Positions 63,568 to 64,000 of a stretch of 64,000 nucleotides of DNA are shown here, piece after piece. The position numbers and the translations under genes are program-made. The stretch is from Hyphomicrobiales bacterium. GTDB lineage: Bacteria; Pseudomonadota; Alphaproteobacteria; Rhizobiales; Rhizobiaceae. Numbering within the stretch: the first letter of the stretch is position 1; each line of letters opens with the position of its first letter. The notes beneath the pieces are model-generated. The model was not told the origin of the DNA. It searched no databases and saw only the letters and a list, made by a program, of their open reading frames with translations. Location: NCBI GenBank assembly GCA_017305935.1, contig JAFKJU010000008.1, forward strand, positions 242,796 through 306,795, in the 5' to 3' direction.

Positions 63568-63792
63568 ATGGCGGACAATACAGCCGACAACGACAATATC
63601 GAACGCGTCGACGCAAGCGGCCCGAACGGGCGGCCGCTGTCTCCTGCCGCACAGCGCGCCCTGCGGGAAGCCGAGGAGCGCCGGCAGGTGGAAAGGCCGG
63701 AAGAGCGGCCGGTTGAGCATGGCGGCCGCGGCGGCGCCGATCCCGCCCGTTTCGGCGATTGGGAAATCAACGGCCGCGCCATCGATTTCTGA
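63568..63792 (+). CDS. DUF1674 protein (SdhAF4-like succinate dehydrogenase assembly factor)
   Basis: A 74-residue protein with a disordered, charged N-terminus and the diagnostic C-terminal DPARFGDWEINGRAIDF. DUF1674 is the bacterial counterpart of SDHAF4, which binds free flavinylated succinate dehydrogenase subunit A in mitochondria. The same role in bacteria is an inference. The ATG chosen gives MADNTADNDN with GAGG upstream; an ATG at 63556 is possible. An IS element lies about 60 bp downstream. Confidence 0.87.
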   Translation: MADNTADNDNIERVDASGPNGRPLSPAAQRALREAEERRQVERPEERPVEHGGRGGADPARFGDWEINGRAIDF

Positions 63793-63854
63793 GAGCCATT
63801 GCTCCAATAAGTAGAAATTCCTATTGACGGGCACATAAATTAGGAATTATATCC

Positions 63855-64000
63855 TAGGGTCAGGACTCATTGCTCATAGCCAGAAGATAACGGTCGCAGC
63901 GAGAGCGATGGCGGAGAGAAAGGCCATTGGGCACCGGTCGTAACGCGTAGCGACACGCCGCCAGTCTTTGAGACGCCCGAACATGATCTCGATCCGGTTG
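63855..64000 (-). mobile_element. IS5-family insertion sequence (one end, runs off the window)
   Basis: The terminal sequence begins near AGGGTCAGGACTCATT, a typical end of IS427-group IS5 elements, and leads straight into the 3' end of a transposase gene. The left flank is AT-rich (AGGAATTATATCCT), as often chosen by this group. Only about 146 bp are in the window, so the target duplication and the other inverted repeat cannot be seen. Confidence 0.8.
63874..64000 (-). CDS. IS5-family transposase (C-terminal part)
   Basis: The last 41 codons of a DDE transposase on the minus strand: NRIEIMFGRLKDWRRVATRY, then DRCPMAFLSAIALAATVIFW and L. The catalytic glutamate lies in the segment R-x-E-x-x-F-G-R-L-K, of which RIEIMFGRLK is seen, so the E of DDE is present. 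The rest runs off the right edge; whether the gene is intact is unknown. Confidence 0.88.
   Translation of the reverse strand, partial: NRIEIMFGRLKDWRRVATRYDRCPMAFLSAIALAATVIFWL

Noticed and set aside
1..64000. CRISPR array, prophage, toxin-antitoxin pair, defence island or biosynthetic cluster
   Set aside because: No regularly spaced repeats, phage structural genes, nuclease/helicase sets or biosynthetic megasynthases are visible. The window is mostly core metabolism and envelope genes.

Overview
The window is chromosomal DNA of an alphaproteobacterium, almost certainly a member of the Rhizobiaceae (Rhizobium, Ensifer, Shinella or a close relative). The evidence is a 2,833-residue cyclic beta-1,2-glucan synthase (NdvB/ChvB), an orfA-pit phosphate operon, a 180-kDa-class NAD-glutamate dehydrogenase, an imuA-imuB-dnaE2 mutagenesis cassette behind an alphaproteobacterial SOS box, an Irr-type iron operator, and several rhizobial intergenic palindromes. 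G+C is high and gene density is typical. I cannot name the species from sequence alone.

Layout. 1-8 kb: the start of a prolyl-tRNA deacylase gene, two tandem tRNA-Gly(GCC) genes, the DUF47-pit operon, an MHYT-PAS-GGDEF-EAL protein, a Na/Pi cotransporter and a 39-residue membrane protein. 8-16.6 kb: ndvB. 16.8-23.5 kb: an amino-acid ABC transporter plus M20 amidohydrolase operon, divergent from a TetR regulator and an aminotransferase. 23.6-31.6 kb: two small membrane proteins, leuC, then rsfS-rlmH-envC-ctpA, a divergent polysaccharide deacetylase and rppH. 31.6-39.9 kb: an AraC remnant, a VOC protein, bfd-bfr, imuA-imuB-dnaE2 and a zinc metallopeptidase. 40-50.5 kb: a CitE-like lyase with DUF1737, leuD, leuB, the large glutamate dehydrogenase, pdxY and a beta-carbonic anhydrase. 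50.5-64 kb: a lytic transglycosylase, asd, an unusual MHS transporter, a PAP2 phosphatase, a UMF1 transporter, the htpX-rsmB-heparinase-purH run, a DUF1674 gene and one end of an IS5-family element.

How the parts work together. Two phosphate importers, each with a PhoB-type box placed differently, suggest that phosphate limitation switches one on and the other off. The bfd-bfr pair (iron storage and release) has an Irr-like box. The imu cassette has a GTTC-N7-GTTC LexA box. The leucine genes leuC and leuDB are split by about 16 kb. Most of the remainder is housekeeping: ribosome silencing and modification, cell-wall hydrolysis control, purine synthesis, and lysine/threonine/methionine precursor synthesis.

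I found no CRISPR array, prophage, secretion system or obvious defence island. The most interesting leads are regulatory sites, the amino-acid/amidase cluster, an MHS transporter with a large extracytoplasmic insert, a heparinase-family protein of unknown substrate inside a housekeeping run, small proteins that are easily missed, and dispersed palindromic repeats. Many long open frames antisense to ndvB, the glutamate dehydrogenase, purH and others are codon-usage shadows and are not annotated.
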